Part shown: positions 20,291 through 28,483 of the stretch, in pieces
Numbering within the stretch: position 1 is the first letter of the stretch
How the letters are laid out: each line of letters starts with the position of its first letter
NCBI RefSeq assembly: GCF_036242395.1
Contig: NZ_CP108458.1
Location: 5,394,001-5,458,000 of the forward strand
Direction of reading: 5' to 3'
Origin: Kitasatospora sp. NBC_01266
Lineage (GTDB): Bacteria > Actinomycetota > Actinomycetes > Streptomycetales > Streptomycetaceae
Length of the DNA stretch: 64,000 nt
Made by a program: the position numbers and the translations under genes
The notes under the pieces: model-generated
What the model was told of the DNA's origin: nothing
What the model saw: only the letters and a program-made list of their open reading frames with translations
Databases searched by the model: none

Positions 20291-21880
20291 ATGCGGGCTG
20301 TGCTCCGCGAACAGCTGGTCGGGACTCAGCCATGGCTGCGGGCCGCGCTGCGCTGCGGGGCGGTGCTGGCGGTGGCGGCCCTCGCCCTGCCGATGGCGGC
20401 CCAGACGGCCTTCGCCGCTCCCGAGCCGGTGACCCCGGCCACCGCGACGCCCGGCGCACCCGGCACGGCCCCGGGCGGCGACCCGCTGGCCGCCGCCGAG
20501 GCCACCCTCGGCCCGCTGCTCGACAAGATCCACCTGCTCTACCAGAACGCCGAGACGGCCACCGAGCAGTACAACGCCACCGCCCAGCAGCTGACCACCC
20601 AGCAGAGCAGCGTGGCCGCGATCAACGCCAAGCTGGCCACCCAGCAGAACCTGGTCGACCAGGGCATCGACGTCGCCTCCGAGCTGGCCTCCGACCAGTA
20701 CGTCAACGGTGACGTCTCCGGCCTCGGCGAGCTGCTGCTGACCAACGACCCGTACCAGGCCGCCCACCTGGCCGCGCTGCTGTCCGCGGCGAGCCGCTCG
20801 CAGGCCTCCTTCATCGCCCAGCTCAAGAGCGACCAGGCGTCGCTGGGGCAGCTGAAGAAGCAGTCCACGGACGCGCTCAACGGCACCCAGGCGCTGCTCA
20901 CCCAGCAGACCCAGAACAAGACGGAGATCGCCGGCCAGCTGGCCACCGTCGAGCAGCTGGTCACCTCGCTCACCGGCGCCCAGCAGACCGAGCTGCAGCA
21001 GCTGGAGCAGAACCAGGTCGACCAGGCCCAGCTCGCCTTCCTGGCCACCGGCGCGCTCGGCCAGGGCGAGCGCACTCCCTCGGCGGCCGGCCGGCAGGCG
21101 GTGGCCTACGCGCTGGCGCAGCTCGGCAAGCCGTACCTGTGGGGCGGCACCGGGCCGGACGCCTACGACTGCTCCGGCCTCACCTCGCAGGCCTGGCTGA
21201 GCGCGGGCGTGCAGATCCCGCGCACCAGCGAGGAGCAGTGGGCCCAGCTGCAGCACGTCCCGCTGAACCAGCTGCGCCCTGGTGACCTGGTGGTCTACTA
21301 CGCCAGCGCCGAGCACGTCGCGATGTACATCGGCGGTGGGCTGGTCGTGCAGGCCCCGCACACCGGTGCGTTCGTCCGGGTCTCGCCGATCGGCATGGCG
21401 CCGATCCTGGGCGCGGTGCGGCCCGACCCGCAGAACGCCGCGGACGACAAGGGCGGCGCCTGGAAGGTGCCTGCCACGCTGCAGCAGGCGGAGACGGTGA
21501 CGCCGCTCGCGCCGCCCTCGCTGGCCGCCGTGCCCGGTCTGCCGAGCGTGCCGCCGCTGCCTTCGCTGCTGCCGGTGGTGCCGATCAGCCCGACGGCGCC
21601 GCCGGTGAGCGGCTCGCCCGCGGCGGTGCCCACCGCTCCGCTCTCGCCCTCGCCGTCGGCCTCGGGCAGCGGTTCGCCGTCGCCCTCCGGTTCGCCGTCC
21701 GGTGGTTCGCCGTCCGCCACCCCGTCGGGCACCGCGCCCTCGCCGTCGGCCTCGGGCAGCGGTTCGCCGTCGCCCTCCGGTTCGCCGTCCGGTGGTTCGC
21801 CGTCCGCCACCCCGTCGGGGACCGCGCCCTCGCCCTCGGGCTCCTCGAGCCCGTCCGGATCGGGCCGCCCCACGCCGTGA
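20291..21880 (+). CDS. Secreted NlpC/P60 peptidoglycan endopeptidase with coiled coil
   Basis: 529 residues: a Sec signal peptide (AVLAVAALALPMAAQTAFA), a long Gln-rich coiled coil (about 75-260), then the NlpC/P60 domain with catalytic Cys in YDCSGLTSQAW, His in AEHVAMYIGGG and a third polar residue near VQAPHTGAF. It would cut D-Glu-meso-DAP bonds in cell-wall peptides, like RipA-type enzymes. The C-terminal 90 residues are Ser/Pro/Gly-rich and include a nearly exact 30-residue duplication. ATG with GGAGG. Single gene, ended by a shared hairpin. Confidence 0.92.
   Translation: MRAVLREQLVGTQPWLRAALRCGAVLAVAALALPMAAQTAFAAPEPVTPATATPGAPGTAPGGDPLAAAEATLGPLLDKIHLLYQNAETATEQYNATAQQLTTQQSSVAAINAKLATQQNLVDQGIDVASELASDQYVNGDVSGLGELLLTNDPYQAAHLAALLSAASRSQASFIAQLKSDQASLGQLKKQSTDALNGTQALLTQQTQNKTEIAGQLATVEQLVTSLTGAQQTELQQLEQNQVDQAQLAFLATGALGQGERTPSAAGRQAVAYALAQLGKPYLWGGTGPDAYDCSGLTSQAWLSAGVQIPRTSEEQWAQLQHVPLNQLRPGDLVVYYASAEHVAMYIGGGLVVQAPHTGAFVRVSPIGMAPILGAVRPDPQNAADDKGGAWKVPATLQQAETVTPLAPPSLAAVPGLPSVPPLPSLLPVVPISPTAPPVSGSPAAVPTAPLSPSPSASGSGSPSPSGSPSGGSPSATPSGTAPSPSASGSGSPSPSGSPSGGSPSATPSGTAPSPSGSSSPSGSGRPTP
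21646..21825 (+). repeat. Two tandem 90-bp repeats in the NlpC/P60 gene tail
   Basis: Units 21646-21735 and 21736-21825 differ at a single base (C to G near the end). A partial third unit follows. They encode a 30-residue Ser/Gly/Pro cell-wall-spanning segment. The near identity means a recent in-frame duplication. Confidence 0.95.
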
Positions 21881-21887
21881 CCCGAGC

Positions 21888-21918
21888 CTTCGGCGGCCCC
21901 GTGCCGGGGCCGCCGAAG
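21888..21918. terminator. Bidirectional hairpin terminator
   Basis: Perfect 14-bp stem (CTTCGGCGGCCCCG and its complement) with a 3-nt loop between two convergent genes. Confidence 0.85.
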
Positions 21919-21925
21919 CCGGGGA

Positions 21926-24208
21926 TCAGACGCCGGAATCCGCCTCGAAGCGGATCACCACGGCCTTCGAGGTGGGCGTGTTGCTGATCTCGGCGGTGGA
22001 GTCCAGCGGGATCAGCACGTTGGTCTCCGGGTAGTAGGCCGCCGCGCCGCCGCGCGCCACCGGGTAGTGCACCACCTTGAAGTGCGGCGCCCGCCGGGGC
22101 ACCCCGTCCCGCCACTCGCTGACCAGGTCGACGTAGCCGCCCTCGGTCAGGCCCAGCTCGGCCGCGTCCAGCGGGTTGACCAGCACCACCCGGCGGCCGC
22201 CGGTGATGCCGCGGTAGCGGTCGTCCAGGCCGTAGATCGTGGTGTTGTACTGGTCGTGCGAGCGCAGCGTCTGCAGCAGCAGCCGCCCGGCCGGGACCTC
22301 GGGGGCGGTCATCGCGTTGACGGTGAAGTTCGCCTTGCCGGTCGCGGTGGGGAAGGTCCGGCTGTCCCGCGGACCGTGCGGCAGCGCGAAGCCGCCGGGC
22401 ACCCGCACCCTGGTGTTGAAGTCGGCGAAGCCCGGCACCACCCGGGCGATCCGGTCGCGGACGGTGTCGTAGTCGGCGGCGAAGTCCTCCCAGGGCGTCG
22501 GGTCGGTGGGGCCGAGCACCGCGCGGGCCATCCGGCAGACGATCGCCGTCTCGGAGAGGATGCCGGGCGCCGGCGGGCGCAGCCGCCCCTGCGAGGAGTG
22601 CACCAGGCCCATCGAGTCCTCGACGGTGACGAACTGGTCGCCCGCCGTGCTGCGGTCCCGGTCGGTGCGGCCCAGGGTGGGCAGGATCAGGGCCCGGCGG
22701 CCGGTCACCAGGTGCGAGCGGTTGAGCTTGGTGGAGACCTGCACGGTCAGCCGGCACTGCCGCATCGCGGCCTCGGTGACCTCGGTGTCCGGGGTGGCCG
22801 CGACGAAGTTGCCGCCCATCGCGAAGAAGACCTTGACCCGTCCGTCGCGCATCGCCCGGATCGACTCCACCGCGTCGAGGCCGTGGTGGCGCGGCGGCCG
22901 GAAGTCGAACTCCCGCTCCAGCGCGTCCAGGAACGCGGCGGCGGGCCGCTCGAAGATGCCCATGGTGCGGTCGCCCTGGACGTTGCTGTGGCCGCGCACC
23001 GGGCAGACGCCGGCCCCGGGCTTGCCCACATTGCCGCGCAGCAGCAGGAAGTTGACCACCTCGCGGATGGTCGGCACCGAGTGCTTGTGCTGGGTCAGCC
23101 CCATCGCCCAGCAGACGATGACCTTCTGGGACTTCAGTACGAGTTCGGCCAGCTGCTCGATCTGCTCCCAGGGCAACCCGGTTGCGGCAAGCACCTCTTG
23201 ACGGTCCGTCGACTCCGCCTCGGCGGCGAACTCCTCGAAGCCGTGGCAGTGCTCGGCGATGAACTCCCGGTCCACACCGCCGTCGGCGGCCAGCAGCAGC
23301 TGGTTGACGGCGCGGAACAGCGCGAGGTCGCCGCCGAGCCGGATCTGCAGGAACAGGTCGGTCAGCTTGGTGCCGCCGCCGGCCAGGCCGCGCGCGTGCT
23401 GCGGGTTCTTGAACCGCTCCAGGCCCGCCTCCGGCAGCGGGTTGACGCTGACGACGGTGGCGCCGGCCCGCTTGGCCCGCTCCAGCGCGGAGAGCATCCG
23501 GGGGTGGTTGGTGCCCGGGTTCTGCCCGGCCACGATGATCAGGTCGGCCTGGTAGAGGTCCTTCAGGCTGACGCTGCCCTTGCCCACCCCGAGGGTCTCC
23601 ACCAGCGCGGAGCCCGAGGACTCGTGGCACATGTTGGAGCAGTCGGGCAGGTTGTTGGTGCCCAGCCTGCGGGCGAACAGCTGGTAGCTGAAGGCGGCCT
23701 CGTTGCTGGTCCGGCCCGAGGTGTAGAAGGCGGCGCCGTCGGGGGTCTCCAGCGCCTTGAGCTCCTCGGCGATGATCGCGAAGGCCTCGTCCCAGCCGAT
23801 CGGGGCGTAGTGGGTGGCGCCCTCGGCCAGCAGCATCGGCTCGGTGAGCCGGCCCTGCTGGCCGAGCCAGTAGCCGGACCGCTCGGCCAGCTCGGCCACC
23901 GGGTGCTCGGCGAAGAAGGCGCGGGTGATCCGGCGTTCGGTGGCCTCCTCGGCGACCGCCTTGGCGCCGTTCTCGCAGAACTCGGCGGTGTGCGGCTTGT
24001 CCGGCTCGGGCCAGGCGCAGCCGGGGCAGTCGAAGCCGCCCCGCTGGTTGACCTTGGCCAGGGTGGCGAGGGTGCGGGCCGGGCTCATCTGCTCATGGGC
24101 CATCTTCAGGCTCTGCCGCACGGCCTTCAGTCCGGCGGCCGCGCGCTGCGGGGCGCCCACCTGGGGGGCGTCCTGCGCCGGGTCGCTCTGCGGGGCCTGC
24201 TTGGCCAT
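21926..24208 (-). CDS. FdhF/YdeP-family molybdopterin oxidoreductase
   Basis: 760 residues, alpha subunit-type molybdopterin enzyme of the YdeP branch. Motifs: N-terminal DCPGCAWPEP and a third Cys (EFCENG), the bis-MGD domains (YTSGRTSNEAAF, CSNMCHESSGSAL, ILPTLGRTDRD) and a C-terminal molydopterin dinucleotide domain (LRSHDQYNTTIYGLDDRYRG). The Cys pattern is sparser than the CxxCxxxC needed for a classic [4Fe-4S] site. Its reaction is unknown; formate dehydrogenase activity should not be assumed. ATG start, with the ABC permease gene upstream in the same direction after 115 bp. Confidence 0.9.
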   Translation of the reverse strand: MAKQAPQSDPAQDAPQVGAPQRAAAGLKAVRQSLKMAHEQMSPARTLATLAKVNQRGGFDCPGCAWPEPDKPHTAEFCENGAKAVAEEATERRITRAFFAEHPVAELAERSGYWLGQQGRLTEPMLLAEGATHYAPIGWDEAFAIIAEELKALETPDGAAFYTSGRTSNEAAFSYQLFARRLGTNNLPDCSNMCHESSGSALVETLGVGKGSVSLKDLYQADLIIVAGQNPGTNHPRMLSALERAKRAGATVVSVNPLPEAGLERFKNPQHARGLAGGGTKLTDLFLQIRLGGDLALFRAVNQLLLAADGGVDREFIAEHCHGFEEFAAEAESTDRQEVLAATGLPWEQIEQLAELVLKSQKVIVCWAMGLTQHKHSVPTIREVVNFLLLRGNVGKPGAGVCPVRGHSNVQGDRTMGIFERPAAAFLDALEREFDFRPPRHHGLDAVESIRAMRDGRVKVFFAMGGNFVAATPDTEVTEAAMRQCRLTVQVSTKLNRSHLVTGRRALILPTLGRTDRDRSTAGDQFVTVEDSMGLVHSSQGRLRPPAPGILSETAIVCRMARAVLGPTDPTPWEDFAADYDTVRDRIARVVPGFADFNTRVRVPGGFALPHGPRDSRTFPTATGKANFTVNAMTAPEVPAGRLLLQTLRSHDQYNTTIYGLDDRYRGITGGRRVVLVNPLDAAELGLTEGGYVDLVSEWRDGVPRRAPHFKVVHYPVARGGAAAYYPETNVLIPLDSTAEISNTPTSKAVVIRFEADSGV

Positions 24209-24323
24209 CTTCGCCCACCTCCAACGGGGATCGGGGCCGCGCCGTCGTCAGCCCCGCCCCCATCCTCGCACCCTGGTCAGCCGTCGGATCCGGGGCGGCC
24301 GGTCCCCTCGCGCGGCGGCCCTG

Positions 24324-25304
24324 TCACGCGGCGGCCCCCTCGTCCACGGTGCGGCGCAGCCGGGCGAGAGCGGCCCTGGTCCGGGCGAGCGGGGTGGGCG
24401 GCAGCGGGCCGCGGGTGGCGCCGCGTGCGAAGTACCGCTCCAGGTAGTACTGCAAGATCGACAGCAGGGTGGTCAGCAGCAGGTACCAGAGGGTGGCCAC
24501 CAGCAGCAGCGGCACCACCTGGTAGGTCTGGTTGTAGATCAACTGGACCGAGTAGAGCAGGTCCTGGACCGCCAGCACGCTGACGATCGCGGTGCTCTTG
24601 AGCAGTCCGACCAGCATGTTGCCGGCCGTCGGCACGATCGACCGCATCGCCTGCGGCAGGATGATCCGGCGCAGCACCCGCAGCCGGCCCAGGCCCAGTG
24701 ACTGCGCGGCCTCCAGCTGCCCCTGGTCGACCGAGAGGATCCCGCCGCGCACCACCTCGGCGGCGAACCCGGCCTCCAGCAGGGTCAGTCCGATCACCGA
24801 GGTGAGCACCGGGCCGAACAGGTGGACGGTCCGCACGGTGACGAACTGCGGGCCGAACGGGAGGCCCAGGCCGAGGGTCGGGTAGAGCGCCCCGATGTTG
24901 AACCAGAGCAGCAGCTGGACCAGCGGCGGGATCGAGCGGAACAGCCAGACGTAGCCCCAGGCCAGCGTGCGCAGCAGCAGACTGCCCCAGATCCGGGCCG
25001 CCGCGACCAGGGTGCCGAGGGCGAAGCCGAGCAGCATGGTGGCGGCGGTCAGCCAGAGGGTGAGGGTCAGGCCGTGCAGGACGGCGCCGGTGGTCAGGTA
25101 GCTGCCGACCACGTCCCACTGGAAGCGCGGGTTGCGGACGATCGAGTTGGCCACCATCGCCAGGACCAGCAGGGCGAGCGCGGTGGTCAGCCACCGCACG
25201 GGGCGTCGGCGCCGGGCGATCGGCAGGTCGGCGACCGAGGGCGCGGGGGAGGGAGCGGTGGACGGTGGGCCGGTGGCGGGCAGGACCTCGGGCGAGGTGG
25301 CCAT
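24324..25304 (-). CDS. Amino-acid-type ABC transporter permease
   Basis: 326 residues of the HisMQ/TcyL type: a cytoplasmic N-terminal tail, TM1 (WLTTALALLVLAMVANSIV), then the BPD_transp_1 domain with the EAA loop EAAQSLGLGRLRVLRRIILPQA and five TM helices. The ATG has AGGAG 7 nt upstream; in-frame ATGs further up lie close to the promoter. It is divergent from, and surely belongs with, the binding protein and ATPase encoded 2-4 kb away on the other strand; only one permease gene is present, so it must act as a homodimer. Confidence 0.9.
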   Translation of the reverse strand: MATSPEVLPATGPPSTAPSPAPSVADLPIARRRRPVRWLTTALALLVLAMVANSIVRNPRFQWDVVGSYLTTGAVLHGLTLTLWLTAATMLLGFALGTLVAAARIWGSLLLRTLAWGYVWLFRSIPPLVQLLLWFNIGALYPTLGLGLPFGPQFVTVRTVHLFGPVLTSVIGLTLLEAGFAAEVVRGGILSVDQGQLEAAQSLGLGRLRVLRRIILPQAMRSIVPTAGNMLVGLLKSTAIVSVLAVQDLLYSVQLIYNQTYQVVPLLLVATLWYLLLTTLLSILQYYLERYFARGATRGPLPPTPLARTRAALARLRRTVDEGAAA

Positions 25305-25397
25305 GAGCAGGCTCCTGTGCGGGCGGACGGGCGGTCGGGTCGCCATCACGCGGGCCGCGTCCCTCAACGCGGCGGCACTGCTCTCGCTCCGCCGCCG

Positions 25398-25428
25398 ATC
25401 GTACGTGGCACCGGTGAGCAACTGTCAA
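25398..25428 (-). promoter_or_regulatory. Permease promoter
   Basis: On the minus strand, perfect -35 TTGACA (25428-25423) and -10 TACGAT (25403-25398) with a long 19-bp spacer. Transcription would start near 25391, about 87 nt before the ATG. Confidence 0.65.
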
Positions 25429-25465
25429 GGGCGGCCTCGGGCAAGGCCGGTGGTGCGACAGGTGG

Positions 25466-25494
25466 TTGACGAACTCCACGATTCGCTGTTCAAC
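25466..25494 (+). promoter_or_regulatory. Candidate promoter of leader-monooxygenase operon
   Basis: TTGACG (25466-25471) followed after 17 bp by TTCAAC, a weak -10. The leader peptide ATG is only 8 bp further on. Confidence 0.35.
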
Positions 25495-25501
25495 TGGGCA
25501 C

Positions 25502-25579
25502 ATGAACGCCGCCCAGCCCCTGGTCACCCGCGACCACATCGACTTCGGTCGAGTGTGGTCCGCGGCGTGTCGCGGCTGA
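25502..25579 (+). CDS. Cys-type leader peptide (25 aa)
   Basis: ATG AAC GCC... encodes a peptide ending VTRDHIDFGRVWSAACRG. The tail R-x-H-I-D-F-G-R-V-x-S-A-x-C is the signature of small actinobacterial leader peptides upstream of sulfur genes, and the single Cys is a rare TGT codon. It lies in the 5' region of an operon with a flavin monooxygenase and an amino-acid ABC transporter, the context known for this family. A 7-bp GC hairpin begins 8 nt after its stop. Too short for usual gene calling. Confidence 0.75.
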   Translation: MNAAQPLVTRDHIDFGRVWSAACRG

Positions 25580-25587
25580 CCCGGCAG

Positions 25588-25607
25588 CGGGCCGTCTGAC
25601 CGGCCCG
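25588..25607 (+). promoter_or_regulatory. Candidate attenuator hairpin after the leader peptide
   Basis: CGGGCCG-tctgac-CGGCCCG, a 7-bp perfect stem with a 6-nt loop, 8 nt past the leader stop and so partly under a ribosome at that stop. A second hairpin (GCGTC-ctgg-GACGC) follows closely. Confidence 0.45.
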
Positions 25608-25890
25608 GCGCTGCGTCCTGGGACGCGGCCTCCTCCCTCGGTGCCCCTTCGCGGGCCGGGACCCGCCGTCGCCGTCGCCCCTCGCGGGCTCGTCGTCGAC
25701 CGCCTGGCGCACGCTGCCGCCATCCTCGCCATCCCCGCCGGCCAGCCCGGCTGATCCACCGTCACGCGCTCGCTCCGCGCCCGCCCCGCTCTCTCCCTTC
25801 CCGGTCCTTCCCGGTCCTTCCGCCGCCGTGCCCGCGCTCTCCCCGCGGGCCGGCCGCGCCGTCGTGCCATCACCTGAGAGGCAGTCAGCC

Positions 25891-27042
25891 ATGCCCGTCG
25901 AGTTCCTCGGTATCGCCGCCACCGGCGACGGCTCGGAGACCACCGCCCGCAGCACCGCCGCCTTCGACCGCGACTACACGCTGCGCCTGGCCCGCGCCCA
26001 CGAGGAGCACGGCTGGGACCGGGTGCTCTTCGCCTACGGATCGGGCTCGCCCGATCCCGCCCCGGCCGCCGCCTTCCTGGCCGCGAAGCTGGACACGCTG
26101 CAGATCCTGCTGGCCCACCGGCCGAACGTCTCCTCCCCGACCTTCGCCGCCAGGACCTTCGCCACCCTGGACCAGATCAGCCAGGGCCGCCTCACCGTGC
26201 ACTTCATCACCGGCGGCAACGACCACGAGCAGCAGCGCGAGGGCGACTTCCTGACCAAGGACCAGCGCTACGACCGCACCCGCGAGTACATCCAGGTCGT
26301 GAAGAAGATCTGGACCAGCCACCAGCCCTTCGACCACGAGGGCGAGTACTACCGGTTCAACGACTTCGTGGCCGACGTCTTCCCGGTCCAGCAGCCGCGC
26401 CCGGGCGTCTCCTTCGGCGGTTCCTCCGAGGCGGCGTACGCGGCGGGCGGGGCGGAGGCGGACATCTACTGCCTGTGGGGCGAGCCGCTGGCCGAGACGG
26501 AGGCGCAGATCGAACGGGTCAGGCAGTCGGCCGCCGCGGCCGGGCGCGGCCGGGCGCCGCGGATCCAGGTGGCGTTCCGGCCGATCATCGCGCCGACCGA
26601 GGAGCTGGCCTGGCAGAAGGCGCACCGCACGGTGGAGCTGATCAACGCCCGCAAGGCGCGCGGCGAACTGGTCCGCCGTCGCGGTGCCGCCGGCGCGGCA
26701 CCCGAGAACGCCGGCTCCCAGCGTCTGATCGCGATCGCCGAGGCCGGTGAGCGCTACGACCGCGCGCTGTGGACCCCGACCGCCGCCGCCACCGGCGGAG
26801 CCGGCAACTCCAACGCCCTGGTCGGCACGCCCGAGACGGTGGCCCAGGCCCTGCTCGACTACTACGACCTGGGCGTGGACATCCTCTCGGCGCGCGGCTA
26901 CCACCTGCTGGACGACGCGATCGACTTCGGCCGCTACGTGATCCCGATCGTCCGTGAGGAGGTCGCGAAGCGGGACGCCGAGAAGGCCCGCAAGGCCGCC
27001 GCCGAGCGCGACCGGCAGCAGCTGATCGCGGTCCAGGCATGA
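25891..27042 (+). CDS. LLM-class flavin-dependent monooxygenase, SsuD-like
   Basis: 383-residue TIM-barrel enzyme using reduced FMN and O2, closest in motifs to alkanesulfonate-type monooxygenases: GIAATGDGSE at the N-terminus, LLAHRPNVSSPTFAART, LDQISQGRLTVHFITGGND, the RYDRTREYIQVVKKIW block and GDF...YYRFNDF. Such enzymes cleave C-S bonds of sulfonates or related organosulfur compounds. ATG with GAGAGG. The stop overlaps the start of the acetyltransferase (ATGA). An upstream Cys leader peptide supports a sulfur-scavenging role. The exact substrate is not visible. Confidence 0.88.
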   Translation: MPVEFLGIAATGDGSETTARSTAAFDRDYTLRLARAHEEHGWDRVLFAYGSGSPDPAPAAAFLAAKLDTLQILLAHRPNVSSPTFAARTFATLDQISQGRLTVHFITGGNDHEQQREGDFLTKDQRYDRTREYIQVVKKIWTSHQPFDHEGEYYRFNDFVADVFPVQQPRPGVSFGGSSEAAYAAGGAEADIYCLWGEPLAETEAQIERVRQSAAAAGRGRAPRIQVAFRPIIAPTEELAWQKAHRTVELINARKARGELVRRRGAAGAAPENAGSQRLIAIAEAGERYDRALWTPTAAATGGAGNSNALVGTPETVAQALLDYYDLGVDILSARGYHLLDDAIDFGRYVIPIVREEVAKRDAEKARKAAAERDRQQLIAVQA

Positions 27043-27551
27043 GCCCGGTGCTGAGCTTCCGCCAGGTCGGCGCCGCGGACCCGCTCGCCGAGCCGCTGAT
27101 CCGCGAGCTGACCGAGGAGTACGTCGCCCGCTACGGCCCCGGTGCGCACGCCGAGATGGCCCGCTACCCGGCTGCCGAGTTCGCCCCGCCGCACGGCCTG
27201 CTGCTGCTCCTGCTGGCGGACGGCGCACCAGTGGCGGGCGGCGCACCAGTGGCGGGCGGCGCCTTCCGCCGGCACGCCGACCCGGCGACCGCCGAGTTGA
27301 AGCGGATGTGGACGCACTCGGCGCACCGCCGGCGCGGGCTGGCCCGGCGGGTGCTGACCGAGCTGGAGCGCTGCGCCGCCCGGGCCGGCTACCGGCGGAT
27401 CCACCTCACCACCGGACCGCGCCAGCCCGAGGCCAAGGGGCTCTACCTGGCGGCCGGTTACACCCCGCTCTTCGACGTCACGGCCGATCCCGCGACCGTC
27501 GGCCCGCTCCCCTTCGAGAAGCTCATCGACCGAGAGGCACCGACCCCGTGA
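27039..27551 (+). CDS. GNAT-family N-acetyltransferase
   Basis: 170 residues with the acetyl-CoA motif RRRGLARRVLTELE and the late GNAT block TTGPRQPEAKGLYLAAGYTPLF. Overlaps its neighbours by 4 bp on both sides, so it is tightly coupled to the monooxygenase and the binding protein. In B. subtilis operons for S-alkylcysteine use, an acetyltransferase N-acetylates the amino acid before a monooxygenase acts; that role is inferred here. An exact 18-bp tandem duplication adds APVAGG near residue 63. Confidence 0.85.
   Translation: MSPVLSFRQVGAADPLAEPLIRELTEEYVARYGPGAHAEMARYPAAEFAPPHGLLLLLLADGAPVAGGAPVAGGAFRRHADPATAELKRMWTHSAHRRRGLARRVLTELERCAARAGYRRIHLTTGPRQPEAKGLYLAAGYTPLFDVTADPATVGPLPFEKLIDREAPTP
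27223..27258 (+). repeat. Exact 18-bp tandem duplication in acetyltransferase gene
   Basis: Two identical copies of GCGCACCAGTGGCGGGCG, in frame, encoding a repeated Gly/Ala/Pro/Val hexapeptide in a loop. Looks like recent replication slippage. Confidence 0.9.
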
Positions 27552-28483
27552 GACCGCTGAAGGCCCTGGCCACCGCCCTGCTGCCGCTGCTCCTGCTCAC
27601 CGCCTGCGGCTCCACCGGTGGCACCGGCACCGCCAAGGACGTCCCGGCCGCCCAGGGGGTCGACCCGGGCCGTGACGTGGTCTCCCAGGAGCAGAAGGTG
27701 GACGCGATCGCGGCGCTGCTGCCCGCCGCCGTCCGCCAGGCCGGCGCCATCAAGGTCGGCAGTGCCTTCGGCGCCCCGCCCAGCGCCTACTACCCGGACC
27801 CGGCGAGCAAGAAGCCGGCCGGCCTGGACGTGGACTTCACCGACGCCGTGGCCAGGGTGCTCGGGCTGAAGGTGGACCGCGAGGACGCCTCGTTCGAGAC
27901 CATCCTGCCCGCCCTGGGCAGCGGCAAGTACGACGTGGGCACCGGCAACTTCGGGGTCACCGCGGCCCGGCTGAAGACCATCGACTTCGTCACCTACATC
28001 GACGACGGCCAGGGCTTCGCGGTCCGCAAGGACAACACCGGGCTGACCGACGTGACCGACCTGACCCAGCTGTGCGGCCGGACCATCGGCACCGGCGCCG
28101 GCACCACTTTCGAGTCCACCCTGAACGCCGACAAGCACCTGTGCACCGACGCCGGCAGGAAGCCGTACACCGTGCAGTCGTTCTCGGAGAACGGCGCCAT
28201 TCTGACCAGCCTGCAGCAGGGCCGGATCGACGTGGTGATGTCCACCATCAACGGCCTGCGCTTCCAGGCCGCCCAGCCGGCCGCCGGGACCAGGTTCGTC
28301 GGCGAGTTCCACCGCCTGGACGTCGGCTTCGCTTTCCCGAAGGGCAGCCCGCTCACCCCGGCCTTCCAGGCGGCGGTGAACCAGCTGATCAAGGACGGGA
28401 CCTACCAGCGGATCCTGGCCAAGTGGGGCACCACCGGGTCGGCCGTCACCCAGTCGCTGATCAGCCCGCCGGAGCACCCATGA
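27548..28483 (+). CDS. ABC transporter amino-acid-type substrate-binding lipoprotein
   Basis: 311 residues. The GTG start overlaps the previous stop and opens a lipoprotein signal: basic MRPLK, hydrophobic ATALLPLLLLTA, lipobox Cys (LLTAC-G). The mature part is a family 3 solute-binding protein (IKVGSAFGAPPSAYY, GLDVDFTDAVARVLGLKV, FETILPALGSGKYDVG, LKTIDFVTY). Family 3 binds polar amino acids, including cystine. Partner ATPase follows with a 4-bp overlap; the permease is divergent. Confidence 0.92.
   Translation: MRPLKALATALLPLLLLTACGSTGGTGTAKDVPAAQGVDPGRDVVSQEQKVDAIAALLPAAVRQAGAIKVGSAFGAPPSAYYPDPASKKPAGLDVDFTDAVARVLGLKVDREDASFETILPALGSGKYDVGTGNFGVTAARLKTIDFVTYIDDGQGFAVRKDNTGLTDVTDLTQLCGRTIGTGAGTTFESTLNADKHLCTDAGRKPYTVQSFSENGAILTSLQQGRIDVVMSTINGLRFQAAQPAAGTRFVGEFHRLDVGFAFPKGSPLTPAFQAAVNQLIKDGTYQRILAKWGTTGSAVTQSLISPPEHP

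Larger units (their letters stand above)
25305..25890. other. Divergent control region of the sulfur-type cluster
   Basis: 586 bp holding the permease promoter, a promoter-like TTGACG for the opposite operon, a 25-residue Cys leader peptide, and about 310 nt of untranslated RNA with hairpins after the leader. The 5' part of the last segment is pyrimidine-rich. No other gene seen. Confidence 0.7.

Noticed and set aside
21585..23630. A 681-codon minus-strand frame overlapping the YdeP-type gene and the NlpC/P60 tail
   Set aside because: Out-of-frame shadow of the oxidoreductase; composition is Arg/Gly/Ala/Pro without motifs.
22067..24583. An 838-codon plus-strand frame over the molybdopterin gene
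   Set aside because: Antisense shadow; the real gene on the minus strand has full family motifs.
24277..25539. A 420-codon minus-strand frame over the ABC permease
   Set aside because: Alternate-frame shadow; the permease frame has TM helices and the EAA loop.
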